Shown in pieces: positions 36,342 to 44,302 of a stretch of 64,000 nucleotides of DNA; position 1 is the stretch's first letter, and each line of letters opens with the position of its first letter. The stretch is from DAHUYF01 sp035553515 (lineage in GTDB: Bacteria > Pseudomonadota > Alphaproteobacteria > ATCC43930 > CGMCC-115725), in the NCBI GenBank assembly GCA_035553515.1, contig DATNDG010000070.1, positions 1-64,000 on the forward strand, given 5' to 3'. The position numbers were made by a program, and so were the translations under genes. Below the pieces are notes generated by a model that saw only the letters and a program-made list of their open reading frames with translations, had not been told where the DNA came from and made no database searches.

Positions 36342-37096
36342 CCGGCGGGAGCGGCTTGCCCGCCTTCTTCCGCCTAGAGCGTTTCGCCGAGCTCGACAGC
36401 ACGAATGAAGAGTGCAAGCGGCGCGCCGCGGCGGGCGCCCCTGCGGGAACGCTGATCTGGGCCGAGGCGCAGAGCGCCGGGCGCGGACGACGCGGTCGCC
36501 GCTGGGTGTCGGTGCCGGGCAACCTCTATATGTCGCTGCTGCTGCGCCCGGACCGCGGCGCTGCGGCTGGCGCGCAGCTCGGATTTGCCGCCGCGCTCGC
36601 GATCGGCGAGACGATTGCGCCGCTGCTGCCGAAGCAGGTCGAGCTCGCCTACAAATGGCCCAACGATGTGCTCCTCGATAGCCGCAAGGTGAGCGGCATC
36701 CTGCTGGAGTCGCAGGCTGTCGGCGAGGGGCGTCTCGACTGGCTGGTCGTCGGTATCGGCGTCAATGTCGCGTCCTTTCCCGAAGGCAGCGAATATCCCG
36801 CCACCTCGCTGCGCTCCGTCGGTGCCGCCGCGATTGCGGTCGAGGCGCTGCTCGAGGCGGTGGCCTCGCGCTTCCTCTTCTGGTACGAGGGCTGGCTGGC
36901 CGCGGGCTTTACCGCCCTGCGCGAAGCCTGGCTCGCCCGCGCGCGGGGATTGGGCGAGCCGGTCCGGGTCAGGCTCCAGGCGGGTGAGGCGACCGGTCGC
37001 TTCGCCGGGCTCGATCGGGAAGGCGCCTTGCTGCTCGAGGACGGGGCGGGGCGGCGCCGCATCGCCGCCGGGGATGTGTTCCCCGCGGCGCGGTGA
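36338..37096 (+). CDS. birA: biotin--[acetyl-CoA-carboxylase] ligase
   Basis: Activates biotin with ATP and attaches it to carboxylase carrier domains. 252 residues without the N-terminal helix-turn-helix of E. coli BirA, so it should be an enzyme only and not a repressor. Substrate-site motifs: LDSTNEE, AQSAGRGRRGRRW (biotinyl-AMP loop) and KWPNDVLL with the catalytic Lys, followed by KVSGILLES. The start overlaps nuoN by 4 bases. Position after nuoN and before coaX is standard for alphaproteobacteria. Confidence 0.95.
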   Translation: MTGGSGLPAFFRLERFAELDSTNEECKRRAAAGAPAGTLIWAEAQSAGRGRRGRRWVSVPGNLYMSLLLRPDRGAAAGAQLGFAAALAIGETIAPLLPKQVELAYKWPNDVLLDSRKVSGILLESQAVGEGRLDWLVVGIGVNVASFPEGSEYPATSLRSVGAAAIAVEALLEAVASRFLFWYEGWLAAGFTALREAWLARARGLGEPVRVRLQAGEATGRFAGLDREGALLLEDGAGRRRIAAGDVFPAAR

Positions 37097-37112
37097 GGTG
37101 AGGGAGGGCATC

Positions 37113-37892
37113 ATGCTGCTCGCCATCAATGCCAACAACACCAACACGATCTTCTCCATCTGGGAGGGCGATCAGCTCCGCGGCGCTTGGCGCGCCGGCA
37201 CGGATGCGCGGCGAACGGCGGACGAGTATGTGGTCTGGCTCGACCATCTGCTGTCGCTCGAGGGGCTGTCGCGAGCGAGCATCGACGGTGCCATCATTGC
37301 GAGCGTCGTGCCGGACGCCAATTTCAACCTGGTGAGCCTCTGCCGGCGCTATTGCCGAAGCGAGCCGCTGGTGGTCGGCGAACCCGGCGTGGCGCTGGGG
37401 GCCAAAGCGCTGGTCGACCGGCCGGAGGAGGTCGGCGCCGACCGGCTGCTCAACACGGTAGCGTCCCATGACCGGTATGAGACGCCGCTCGTCGTCGTCG
37501 ATTTCGGCACCGCCACCAATTTCGACGTCGTCGACAAGGACGGCAATTATTGCGGCGGGGTCATCGCGCCCGGCGTCAACCTGTCGATGACGGCACTGCA
37601 TATGGCGGCGGCGAAGCTGCCCAGCGTCCGCATCCGCCGCATCGATCACGTCATCGGCAAGGACACGGTCGCCTGCATGCAGTCCGGGGTCTTCTGGGGC
37701 TATGTCGGGCTGGTCGAGGGGCTTGTCGCCCGCATCAAGCAGGAATTCGGCGCGCCAATGCGGGTCGTTGCGACCGGCGGACTCGCGCCGCTCTTCGACG
37801 GCGCCACCGCCGTGGTCGACCATACCGATCCCAACTTGACGCTGTGGGGCCTGCGGCTCATCTACGAGCGAAACCGGAAGCCCAGGACATGA
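37113..37892 (+). CDS. coaX: type III pantothenate kinase
   Basis: First step of coenzyme A synthesis, by the ASKHA-fold enzyme that is insensitive to CoA feedback. 259 residues: the phosphate loop region MLLAINANNTNTIF, the pantothenate/ATP segment VVDFGTATNFDVV with the conserved Asp, and GGVIAPGVNLS. GAGGGAGG precedes the ATG at 37113. One note: the usual Asp-x-Gly-Asn-Thr of loop 1 reads Asn-Ala-Asn-Asn-Thr here. The stop overlaps the rnj start. Confidence 0.93.
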   Translation: MLLAINANNTNTIFSIWEGDQLRGAWRAGTDARRTADEYVVWLDHLLSLEGLSRASIDGAIIASVVPDANFNLVSLCRRYCRSEPLVVGEPGVALGAKALVDRPEEVGADRLLNTVASHDRYETPLVVVDFGTATNFDVVDKDGNYCGGVIAPGVNLSMTALHMAAAKLPSVRIRRIDHVIGKDTVACMQSGVFWGYVGLVEGLVARIKQEFGAPMRVVATGGLAPLFDGATAVVDHTDPNLTLWGLRLIYERNRKPRT

Positions 37893-39565
37893 GCGGCGGA
37901 GCGGCGCCCGAACCCAACCAGCCCGACGAGCTTGCCTTTCTCGCGCTGGGGGGCGTGGGCGAGATCGGGATGAACCTCTCGCTCTACGGCTATGCCGGGC
38001 GCTGGCTGATGATCGACTGCGGCATCTCCTTCGCCGACGACACGCTGCCCGGCGTCGACGTGATCATGCCCGACCCGGGTTTCATCGCCGAACGCGCCCA
38101 GCGGCTCGACGGGCTCGTGGTCACTCACGCGCATGAAGATCACATCGGCGCCATTCCGCATCTCTGGCGGCGGCTGCGCTGTCCGGTCTATGCAACACCC
38201 TTCACGGCCTCGGTGCTGCGCCAGAAGCTTATCGAGGCCGATCTCGAGCACGAGGTCCCGATCACCGAAGTCCCGATGTCCGGCCGCTTCTCGGTCGGGC
38301 CCTTCGAGATCGAGCTCGTTACCCTGACGCATTCCATCCCCGAGCCCAACGCCGTGGTGCTGCGCACGCCGCTCGGCACGGTGCTCCATACCGGCGATTG
38401 GAAGTTCGATCCCGATCCGTTGGTCGGTGCAACTTCGGATTTAGCAAGACTGCGCCAGCTGGGCGAGGAGGGAGTCCTCGCCATGATCTGCGACAGCACC
38501 AATGCGTTGCGCCCCGGGGAGGCCGGGTCCGAGGCCGATGTACGCAAATCGCTGATCGATATCGTCGGCCGTTGTCGGCAACGCGTCGTCGTCGCCTGCT
38601 TCGCATCGAACGTGGCGCGCCTGGAATCTGCCGCCGCCGCGGCCTTGATGCATGATCGGCAGGCCGCGCTGGTCGGCCGCTCGCTCTGGCGCATCGAGCA
38701 CGCGGCGCGCGAGACGGGATATCTCGAGGGCATGCCACCTTTCCTCACCGATGAGGAAGCAGCCTACCTGCCGCGCGACAAGGTCCTGTTGATCTGCACC
38801 GGCAGCCAAGGCGAACCGCGCTCGGCGCTTGCGCGCATTGCCGATGACGACCATCCGGAGGTCGTGCTCGAGGCAGGGGACACCGTTATCTTCTCCTCCC
38901 GCATCATTCCCGGCAATGAACGCGCCATCGGGCGGCTGCAGAATCGCCTGGCCGCGCTCGGCGTCGAGGTGATCACCGAGCATGATCATTTCGTCCATGT
39001 CTCGGGTCATCCGGCGCAGGACGAACTCACGCGCATGTACCAGATGGTGCGGCCGCGGATAGCGATCCCGGTGCACGGCGAGACCCGTCACCTGATGGCG
39101 CAGGCGCGGCTCGCCGAGCAATGCCAGGTGCCGCAATCGCTGGTGACGCGCAACGGCGAGGTGGTGAAGCTTGCGCCGGGGCCGGCGGCCGTCCTGGGCG
39201 AAGTGCAGACCGGCAGGCTCGTAGTCGACGGCAAGCGGCTGCTGCCGGTGGGCGCCGAGGCGCTCCGGTCGCGTCAGCGCATGACCTTCAACGGCGCGGC
39301 ACTCGCGACCATCGTCGTCGACCGGGACGGCAAGCTGCAGGCGCCACCGCAGGTCACGGTGCACGGGCTCGGCGACGAGGAGGAGGATGCGGCGCTCACC
39401 GGCGAGCTGCGCCAACGCGTCGCCCAGGCGATCGACGACCTGGGGCCGGGTGAGCGACGCGACGACGCGGCGCTGCGCGAGGCGGCGCGGCTCGCGGTGC
39501 GGCGGTCGCTGCGCGCCTGGCATGGAAAGAAGCCGGTGACCGAAGTACATCTGGTGCGCCTCTAA
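37889..39565 (+). CDS. rnj: ribonuclease J
   Basis: Metallo-beta-lactamase/beta-CASP ribonuclease with 5'-exo and endo activity, acting in rRNA and mRNA processing. 558 residues: metal site HAHEDH (80-85), an Asp in the MCDSTN-like segment MICDSTNA, the beta-CASP signature CTGSQGEPRSAL, and VHVSGHPAQDEL/PVHGE for later ligands. A C-terminal domain follows from about residue 450. Overlaps coaX by 4 bases. RNase J in this position is typical of alphaproteobacteria. Confidence 0.95.
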   Translation: MSGGAAPEPNQPDELAFLALGGVGEIGMNLSLYGYAGRWLMIDCGISFADDTLPGVDVIMPDPGFIAERAQRLDGLVVTHAHEDHIGAIPHLWRRLRCPVYATPFTASVLRQKLIEADLEHEVPITEVPMSGRFSVGPFEIELVTLTHSIPEPNAVVLRTPLGTVLHTGDWKFDPDPLVGATSDLARLRQLGEEGVLAMICDSTNALRPGEAGSEADVRKSLIDIVGRCRQRVVVACFASNVARLESAAAAALMHDRQAALVGRSLWRIEHAARETGYLEGMPPFLTDEEAAYLPRDKVLLICTGSQGEPRSALARIADDDHPEVVLEAGDTVIFSSRIIPGNERAIGRLQNRLAALGVEVITEHDHFVHVSGHPAQDELTRMYQMVRPRIAIPVHGETRHLMAQARLAEQCQVPQSLVTRNGEVVKLAPGPAAVLGEVQTGRLVVDGKRLLPVGAEALRSRQRMTFNGAALATIVVDRDGKLQAPPQVTVHGLGDEEEDAALTGELRQRVAQAIDDLGPGERRDDAALREAARLAVRRSLRAWHGKKPVTEVHLVRL

Positions 39566-39577
39566 GAGGAGCGGATC

Positions 39578-39982
39578 ATGATCGGCAGGCTGAACCACGT
39601 CGCCATCGTCGTGCCCGATGTGCGCAAGGCGTCGGCGGTCTATCGCGACCGGCTCGGTGCGACCGTGTCGGAGCCCGTGACCCTGCCGCCGCATGGCGTC
39701 ACCGTGGTCTTCGTCAGCCTGGATAACACCAAGATCGAGCTGCTGGAGCCCTTCGGCGCCGACTCTCCGGTGCGCAAGTTCCTCGAGCGCAATCCCGATG
39801 GCGGCATGCACCATATGTGCTACGAGGTCGAGGACATCATCGCGGCGCGCGACCGGCTGAAGGCCGAAGGCGCGCGCGTCCTCGGCGACGGCGAGCCACG
39901 GATCGGCGCGCATGACAAGCCGGTGCTGTTCCTGCATCCAAAGGACTTCTGCGGTACGCTCGTGGAATTGGAGCAGGTGTAG
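39578..39982 (+). CDS. mce: methylmalonyl-CoA epimerase
   Basis: Interconverts (S)- and (R)-methylmalonyl-CoA in propionyl-CoA catabolism. 134 residues in the glyoxalase (VOC) fold with metal ligands His7, Glu54, His79 and Glu130. HHMCYEVEDI and KPVLFLHPKDFCGTLVELEQ (in parts: FLHPKDFCGTLVELE) are close to known epimerases. AAGAGGAG lies upstream of the ATG. It follows rnj after 12 bases. Confidence 0.93.
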   Translation: MIGRLNHVAIVVPDVRKASAVYRDRLGATVSEPVTLPPHGVTVVFVSLDNTKIELLEPFGADSPVRKFLERNPDGGMHHMCYEVEDIIAARDRLKAEGARVLGDGEPRIGAHDKPVLFLHPKDFCGTLVELEQV

Positions 39983-40006
39983 GGGCAGGAAGAGGCTGCG
40001 GGTGCG

Positions 40007-40243
40007 ATGAACTGGTTCGAGGCGATCGCCGCCTTCATCATCATCTGGTGGGTGGTGCTCTTCGCGGTGCTGCCGTTCGGTGTCCGGCCGCTCGCGCCCG
40101 GCGATGTCGGCCACGCCGCCGGTGCTCCGGCCAATCCCCGGCTCTGGCTCAAGGTCGGGATCACCACCGCGATCGCCGCGGTGATCTGGGTCGGCTTCTA
40201 TTTCCTGGTCAATTCCAACCTGATCTCGTTCCGCCCCTCATGA
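40007..40243 (+). CDS. DUF1467-like small membrane protein
   Basis: 78 residues with two membrane helices (about 7-26 and 49-69) joined by a short loop containing PFGVRPLAPGDVGHAAGAP (in part: LPFGVRPLAPGD). This matches the DUF1467 family that follows mce in many alphaproteobacteria. No catalytic residues are evident; function unknown. Its stop overlaps the tag start by 4 bases. Confidence 0.88.
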   Translation: MNWFEAIAAFIIIWWVVLFAVLPFGVRPLAPGDVGHAAGAPANPRLWLKVGITTAIAAVIWVGFYFLVNSNLISFRPS

Positions 40244-40842
40244 GCACGACATATTGCCAGGCTGCGCCGGGTCACCCGTTCCACGGGCCCTACCACGATC
40301 TCGAATACGGCTTCCCCTCGCGCGACGACCGCGTGCTGTTCGAGCGGCTGGCGCTGGAGATCAATCAAGCGGGCCTCTCCTGGCTCACCATCCTGACGAA
40401 GCGCGCGGCCTTTATCGAGGCCTTTGCCGGCTTCGACGTCGACAAGGTGGCGCGGTTCAGCGCGCGCGACCGCGGCCGGCTGATGGCCGATGCACGCATC
40501 ATTCGCAATCGCCTCAAGATCGATGCGGTGATCGAGAATGCCCGGCGTCTGCTGGCGATCCGCGAGAGCCATGGCTCCTTCGCCGCCTGGCTCGACGCCC
40601 ATCACCCGCGACCGAAGGCGGAATGGGTGAAGCTGTTCAAGCAGAATTTTCGCTTTACCGGCGGTGAGATCGTCGGCGAGTTCCTGATGAGCCTCGGCTA
40701 TCTCGAGGGCGCGCATCAGGACTGGTGTCCAGTATACCAGACGATCTCGGCGCTCAGCCCACCGTGGCAGGGAGCCGTGCAGCCGAGCCTCGCGCGGAAA
40801 GCGAGCGCCGGCCAGCCATCGCGGCGTGCGGCCAAAAAATAA
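40240..40842 (+). CDS. tag: DNA-3-methyladenine glycosylase I
   Basis: Base-excision enzyme that removes 3-methyladenine. 200 residues. The zinc-snap ligands are all visible: Cys6, His19 (PYHDLEYG), His159 and Cys163 (AHQDWC). Glu40 in LEINQAGLSW is the expected catalytic/base-recognition residue, and RNRLKIDAVIENAR is typical. The C-terminus is basic. It overlaps the DUF1467 gene (ATGA), so it is part of the same transcript. In many relatives proS follows directly; here tag and a permease lie between. Confidence 0.93.
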   Translation: MSTTYCQAAPGHPFHGPYHDLEYGFPSRDDRVLFERLALEINQAGLSWLTILTKRAAFIEAFAGFDVDKVARFSARDRGRLMADARIIRNRLKIDAVIENARRLLAIRESHGSFAAWLDAHHPRPKAEWVKLFKQNFRFTGGEIVGEFLMSLGYLEGAHQDWCPVYQTISALSPPWQGAVQPSLARKASAGQPSRRAAKK

Positions 40843-40990
40843 GGCAAGATCAGAGGTCTGATCTTGCCGGAGCTTGCTGCTGCTAAGCAGTGGGGCTTGT
40901 GTTGAGGTCCGTCTCCCCCGACCGTTGCTTAACGGCAAATCCTCCCTAAACCTGGGCCTTATCGCACTCTTGCGCGTGACGATTTCAGGC
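40833..40990 (-). ncRNA. candidate small RNA or long 3' UTR
   Basis: The 233-base gap between tag and the purine permease has no ORF. On the minus strand it offers ATGACG-N17-TACACT as a possible promoter, whose transcript would start near 40990. About 155 bases later comes a strong intrinsic terminator. Inside, TAAGCA can pair with TGCTTA and GGGG with CCCC, giving a partly paired rod. The size recalls 6S RNA, but I could not match conserved 6S sequence. It may equally be the 3' UTR of the permease mRNA, although a T run (TCTTTTTTT on the minus strand, just after the permease stop) could end that transcript first. Confidence 0.3.
40834..40868 (-). terminator. strong intrinsic terminator (minus strand)
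   Basis: Perfect 11-bp stem GGCAAGATCAG, loop ACCT, CTGATCTTGCC, followed on the minus strand by TTATTTTTT. On the plus strand it has no T run, so it serves minus-strand transcripts, although it begins at the tag stop. Confidence 0.8.
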
Positions 40991-41075
40991 GAGGGCGAGT
41001 GTACGCAAGTCCCACAGGGTCGTCATCTAAATTTTGCGCAATACGAGCCGCGCGCGGTGGAAAAAAAGAGGCGGC

Positions 41076-42365
41076 TCAGAGCACCGCGAATTTGAGCAGG
41101 AAAAGCGCACCGAGAACGATCACCGCCGGCCTCGCCTCTGCGGGTCGTCCGGCGAGAAGCTTCACCGCGGCGTAGCTGATAAAACCAAAGGCGATGCCAT
41201 CGGCGATGGAGAAGGTGAGCGGCATGGTTAGCGCAGTCACCACGGCCGGGGCATATTCGGTCACATCCTCCCAATCGATCTCCGCAAGCCCGCGCGTCAT
41301 GAGGCAGGCGACGAAGAAAAGCGCCGGCGCGGTGGCATAGCCGGGCACGGTGCCGGCCAGCGGCGCTAGGAACAGGCTCGCCAGGAAGAGGCCCGCTACC
41401 ACAAGCCCGACCAGGCCGGTGCGGCCGCCGGCACGGACCCCGGCGGCGCTCTCGATGTAGCTCGTCACCGTCGAGGTGCCGAGCAGCGACCCGGCGATGG
41501 TGGCGATGCTGTCGGCCAGGAAAGCCCGACCAAGGCGCGGGATCCTGCCTTCGCGATCGATAAGGCCGGCGCGATAGGCGACGCCCACCAAGGTTCCGGT
41601 ATTGTCGAAGAGATCGACGAAGAAGAAGGCGAAGACGATGGTGACGAGGCCGAGCTGCAAGGTGCCGGCGAGATCGAGCTGAAGGAAGGTCGGGGCCAAG
41701 CTGGGAGGCAGAGCCAGGACGCCTCGAAAAGGCGAGATGCCAAATAGAACTCCCGCGGCAGTGGTGCCGAGCACGGCAATGATGATGGCGCCCGGCACGC
41801 GCCTCGCGTCGAGGGCGACCATGGCCAGAAACCCGAGAGCGGCGAGCACCGCCGAGGGCGCCTTGAGATTGCCGAGCGTCACCAAGGTATCGGGGTTGCC
41901 GATGACGATGCCTGCATTCTTCAGCGCGATGATGCCGAGAAAGAGGCCGATGCCGGCGGAAATCGCCATTTTTTGCGATTGCGGGATGGCATCGGCGATC
42001 CAGCCGCGAACTCTGGTGACGCTCAGGACCAGGAACAGCAGCCCCGACAGGAACACGGCGCCGAGCGCCACCTGCCAGGAATAGTGCATGCCCTTGACCA
42101 CGCCGTAGGTGAAATAGGCGTTGAGGCCCATGCCAGGTGCGAGCGCCAGCGGGTAGTTGGCGTAAAGCGCCATCACCAGCGTGCCAATCGCAGATCCCAG
42201 GCACGTGGCGACGAAGACGGCGCCGCGGTCCATCCCGGCATCGCCAAGAATGGCCGGGTTGACGAACATGATGTAGGCCATGGTCAGGAAGGTCGTGAGG
42301 CCGGCCACCAGCTCGGTGCGCAGTGTCGTGCCGTTCTCGCTCAGCCGGAAATAGCGCTCGAGCAT
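41076..42365 (-). CDS. NCS2-family purine permease (AzgA-like)
   Basis: Inner-membrane importer for purine bases, probably hypoxanthine, guanine or adenine by proton symport. 429 residues with about 12-14 helices. Family segments: GLTTFLTMAYIMFVNP, ALAPGMGLNAYF (helix-3 signature), FFVDLFDNTGTLVGV with the substrate-binding Asp/Glu-region residues, and TSTVTSYIESAAGV. ATG 42365 is chosen because GGGGGGAAC lies just upstream; a GTG at 42410 would add 15 non-conserved residues. It is convergent with tag and divergent from the gene at 42435. No purine riboswitch-like fold was recognised upstream. Confidence 0.9.
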   Translation of the reverse strand: MLERYFRLSENGTTLRTELVAGLTTFLTMAYIMFVNPAILGDAGMDRGAVFVATCLGSAIGTLVMALYANYPLALAPGMGLNAYFTYGVVKGMHYSWQVALGAVFLSGLLFLVLSVTRVRGWIADAIPQSQKMAISAGIGLFLGIIALKNAGIVIGNPDTLVTLGNLKAPSAVLAALGFLAMVALDARRVPGAIIIAVLGTTAAGVLFGISPFRGVLALPPSLAPTFLQLDLAGTLQLGLVTIVFAFFFVDLFDNTGTLVGVAYRAGLIDREGRIPRLGRAFLADSIATIAGSLLGTSTVTSYIESAAGVRAGGRTGLVGLVVAGLFLASLFLAPLAGTVPGYATAPALFFVACLMTRGLAEIDWEDVTEYAPAVVTALTMPLTFSIADGIAFGFISYAAVKLLAGRPAEARPAVIVLGALFLLKFAVL

Positions 42366-42434
42366 GTTCCCCCCAGGCTCTGCCGGCCGGATGATGGCCT
42401 GCTTTGCCACCGGCGGCTAGGCTCCTAGTATCCG

Positions 42435-42956
42435 ATGATGCTCCGTCCGACCCTAATCGCACTGGCGCTGCTCGCCGCCCTCCCGGCTGCGGCGCAGAAC
42501 CCGGTGACGCCGCCGCCGGGCCTCGACCAGACGGTGCCCCCGCTGCCGCCACCCCCGCCGGGCGGCGTCTCGGTCTCGAAGGACGGGCGCATCGTCATCT
42601 CGTCCGACCTCTGTCCGGGCTTGGCCGGCGCCGAAGCCGGCGTGCCCGGCGCGGATTACACCCCCGGGGTCGACGCAGAAGGCCGACCGGTGGCGCCCGC
42701 CGACCTGCCGAGCGGCGCGCCGGCGCTCAAGCTCGACAACTTCCCGATCGAGATCAGCGTCAATCTGCAGAAGCGCTTCGGCATTCCCGCCCAATCCTCG
42801 CTCTTTCACGGCAAGGCGGTGATCGGGCTGGTGACCATCCATGATGGCCAGGCCTATTTCAACGGCCAGCCGATCTCCGAGAACGACCGGGCGATGATGC
42901 TGTCAGCGTGCAAGGCGGCGGGCGCGCGCATGGACAGTCGGCGCCGGCTTCCCTAG
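42435..42956 (+). CDS. hypothetical secreted protein with Pro-rich linker
   Basis: 173 residues: a signal peptide (residues 1-20, LIALALLAALPAAAQ) for export to the periplasm, a Pro-rich linker (22-44), then a small domain with two Cys (residues 60 and 159) that might form a disulfide. The central part (DNFPIEISVNLQKRFG, VIGLVTIHDGQAYFNGQPI) looks like beta strands. No known family recognised. No ribosome site is visible; CTAGTA lies 4 bases before the ATG, so a leaderless transcript is conceivable. It precedes proS by 35 bases, and similar secreted proteins near proS are not something I can place. Confidence 0.75.
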   Translation: MMLRPTLIALALLAALPAAAQNPVTPPPGLDQTVPPLPPPPPGGVSVSKDGRIVISSDLCPGLAGAEAGVPGADYTPGVDAEGRPVAPADLPSGAPALKLDNFPIEISVNLQKRFGIPAQSSLFHGKAVIGLVTIHDGQAYFNGQPISENDRAMMLSACKAAGARMDSRRRLP

Positions 42957-42991
42957 AGTCCGCCGCGCCGTTGCGGCTGCCGCGAGGTCCC

Positions 42992-44302
42992 ATGCGTCTT
43001 TCCGCCTATTTCCTTCCCTTGCTGCGCGAGAATCCGAGCGAGGCGCAGATCGTCTCGCACCGGCTGATGCTGCGCGCCGGCATGATCCGTCAATCGAGCG
43101 CCGGCATCTATTCGTGGCTGCCGCTGGGCCTGCGCGTGCTGAAGAAGGTCGAGCAGATCGTCCGCGAGGAGCAGGACGCGGCGGGTGCGCTCGAGGTGCT
43201 GATGCCGACGATCCAGCCGGCCGAGCTTTGGCAGGAGAGCGGGCGCTACGAGGATTACGGCAAGGAGATGCTGCGCATCACCGACCGGCACGAACGCGCC
43301 ATGCTTTATGGTCCGACCAACGAGGAACTGATCACCGACATCTTCCGCGGCAGCATCCGCAGCTATCGCGACCTGCCGAAGAACCTCTACCACATCCAGT
43401 GGAAGTTCCGCGACGAGGTACGGCCACGCTTCGGCGTGATGCGTGGGCGCGAATTCCTGATGAAGGACGCCTATTCCTTCGACATCGACAAGCCGGCGGC
43501 GGTCACCGCCTATTTCAAGATGTTCGTCGCCTATATGAAGACCTTCAAGCGGATGGGGCTGACGCCGATCCCGGTACGCGCCGATACCGGCCCGATCGGC
43601 GGCGATCTCAGCCACGAGTTCCACGTGCAGGCCGATACCGGCGAGAGCGAGCTCTACTTCGACAGCGACGTGGTGAATCTCGACGAGGGCGACATCGATC
43701 CGGCCTCGCCCAGCGTGCAGGACTATATCGCCGGCTGGTACGCGGCCACCGACGAGAAGCACGATCGGGCCGAATTTGAGGCGCAGGTGCCCGAAGCCCG
43801 CCGCCGTCAGGCGCGCGGCATCGAGGTCGGCCAGATCTTCTATTTCGGCACCAAGTACTCGAAGCCGATGAACGCGCTCGTCGCCGGATCGGGCGGGGAG
43901 CAGATTGCGGTCGAGATGGGCTCCTACGGCATCGGCGTCTCGCGCCTTGTCGGCGCGATCATCGAGGCGAGCCACGACGATGCGGGAATCATCTGGCCGG
44001 AGAGCGTTGCGCCCTTCAGGGTAGGGCTGATCAATCTCCGCGGCGGCGATGCGCGCTGCGTTGCCGCCGCGGATGATCTTCATGCCCGGCTCGTGCGGGC
44101 GGGGATCGACGTGCTCTATGACGACCGCGACGATTCACCCGGCGCGAAGTTCGCCGCCATGGACCTGATCGGTCTTCCTTATCAGCTGGTGGTCGGCCCG
44201 CGCGGCCTCGACAGGGGCATCGTCGAGTTCAAGACGCGCAAGACCGGCGAGCGACGGGAGCTTGCCCCCGACGAGGCGTTGACGCTTCTCGGAGGGAAGT
44301 GA
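42992..44302 (+). CDS. proS: proline--tRNA ligase (short, editing-domain-lacking type)
   Basis: Class II aminoacyl-tRNA synthetase. 436 residues, the alphaproteobacterial/mitochondrial-like short form. The E. coli-type insertion (YbaK-like editing) domain between motifs 2 and 3 is missing. Motif 2 is FRDEVRPRFGVMRGREFLMKD (in parts: FRDEVRPRFGVMRGREF), motif 3 GSYGIGVSRLVGA, and the anticodon domain lies at the C-terminus (about 340-436). The start at ATG 42992 gives the conserved MRLSAYFLPLLRENP. The stop overlaps lolC by 1-3 bases. Confidence 0.96.
   Translation: MRLSAYFLPLLRENPSEAQIVSHRLMLRAGMIRQSSAGIYSWLPLGLRVLKKVEQIVREEQDAAGALEVLMPTIQPAELWQESGRYEDYGKEMLRITDRHERAMLYGPTNEELITDIFRGSIRSYRDLPKNLYHIQWKFRDEVRPRFGVMRGREFLMKDAYSFDIDKPAAVTAYFKMFVAYMKTFKRMGLTPIPVRADTGPIGGDLSHEFHVQADTGESELYFDSDVVNLDEGDIDPASPSVQDYIAGWYAATDEKHDRAEFEAQVPEARRRQARGIEVGQIFYFGTKYSKPMNALVAGSGGEQIAVEMGSYGIGVSRLVGAIIEASHDDAGIIWPESVAPFRVGLINLRGGDARCVAAADDLHARLVRAGIDVLYDDRDDSPGAKFAAMDLIGLPYQLVVGPRGLDRGIVEFKTRKTGERRELAPDEALTLLGGK

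Noticed and set aside
40843..40868. The long palindrome as an insertion-sequence end
   Set aside because: There is no partner copy, no transposase and no target duplication. Its position next to a T run fits a terminator.
40833..40990. 6S RNA, tmRNA half or RNase P RNA in the tag-permease gap
   Set aside because: The size fits 6S RNA, but I could not match conserved 6S bubbles. No tag-peptide frame for tmRNA and no RNase P core motifs were found. Kept only as an unnamed candidate RNA.
42366..42434. A purine riboswitch upstream of the NCS2 permease
   Set aside because: Only 69 bases separate the divergent genes, and no conserved purine-aptamer core is visible.
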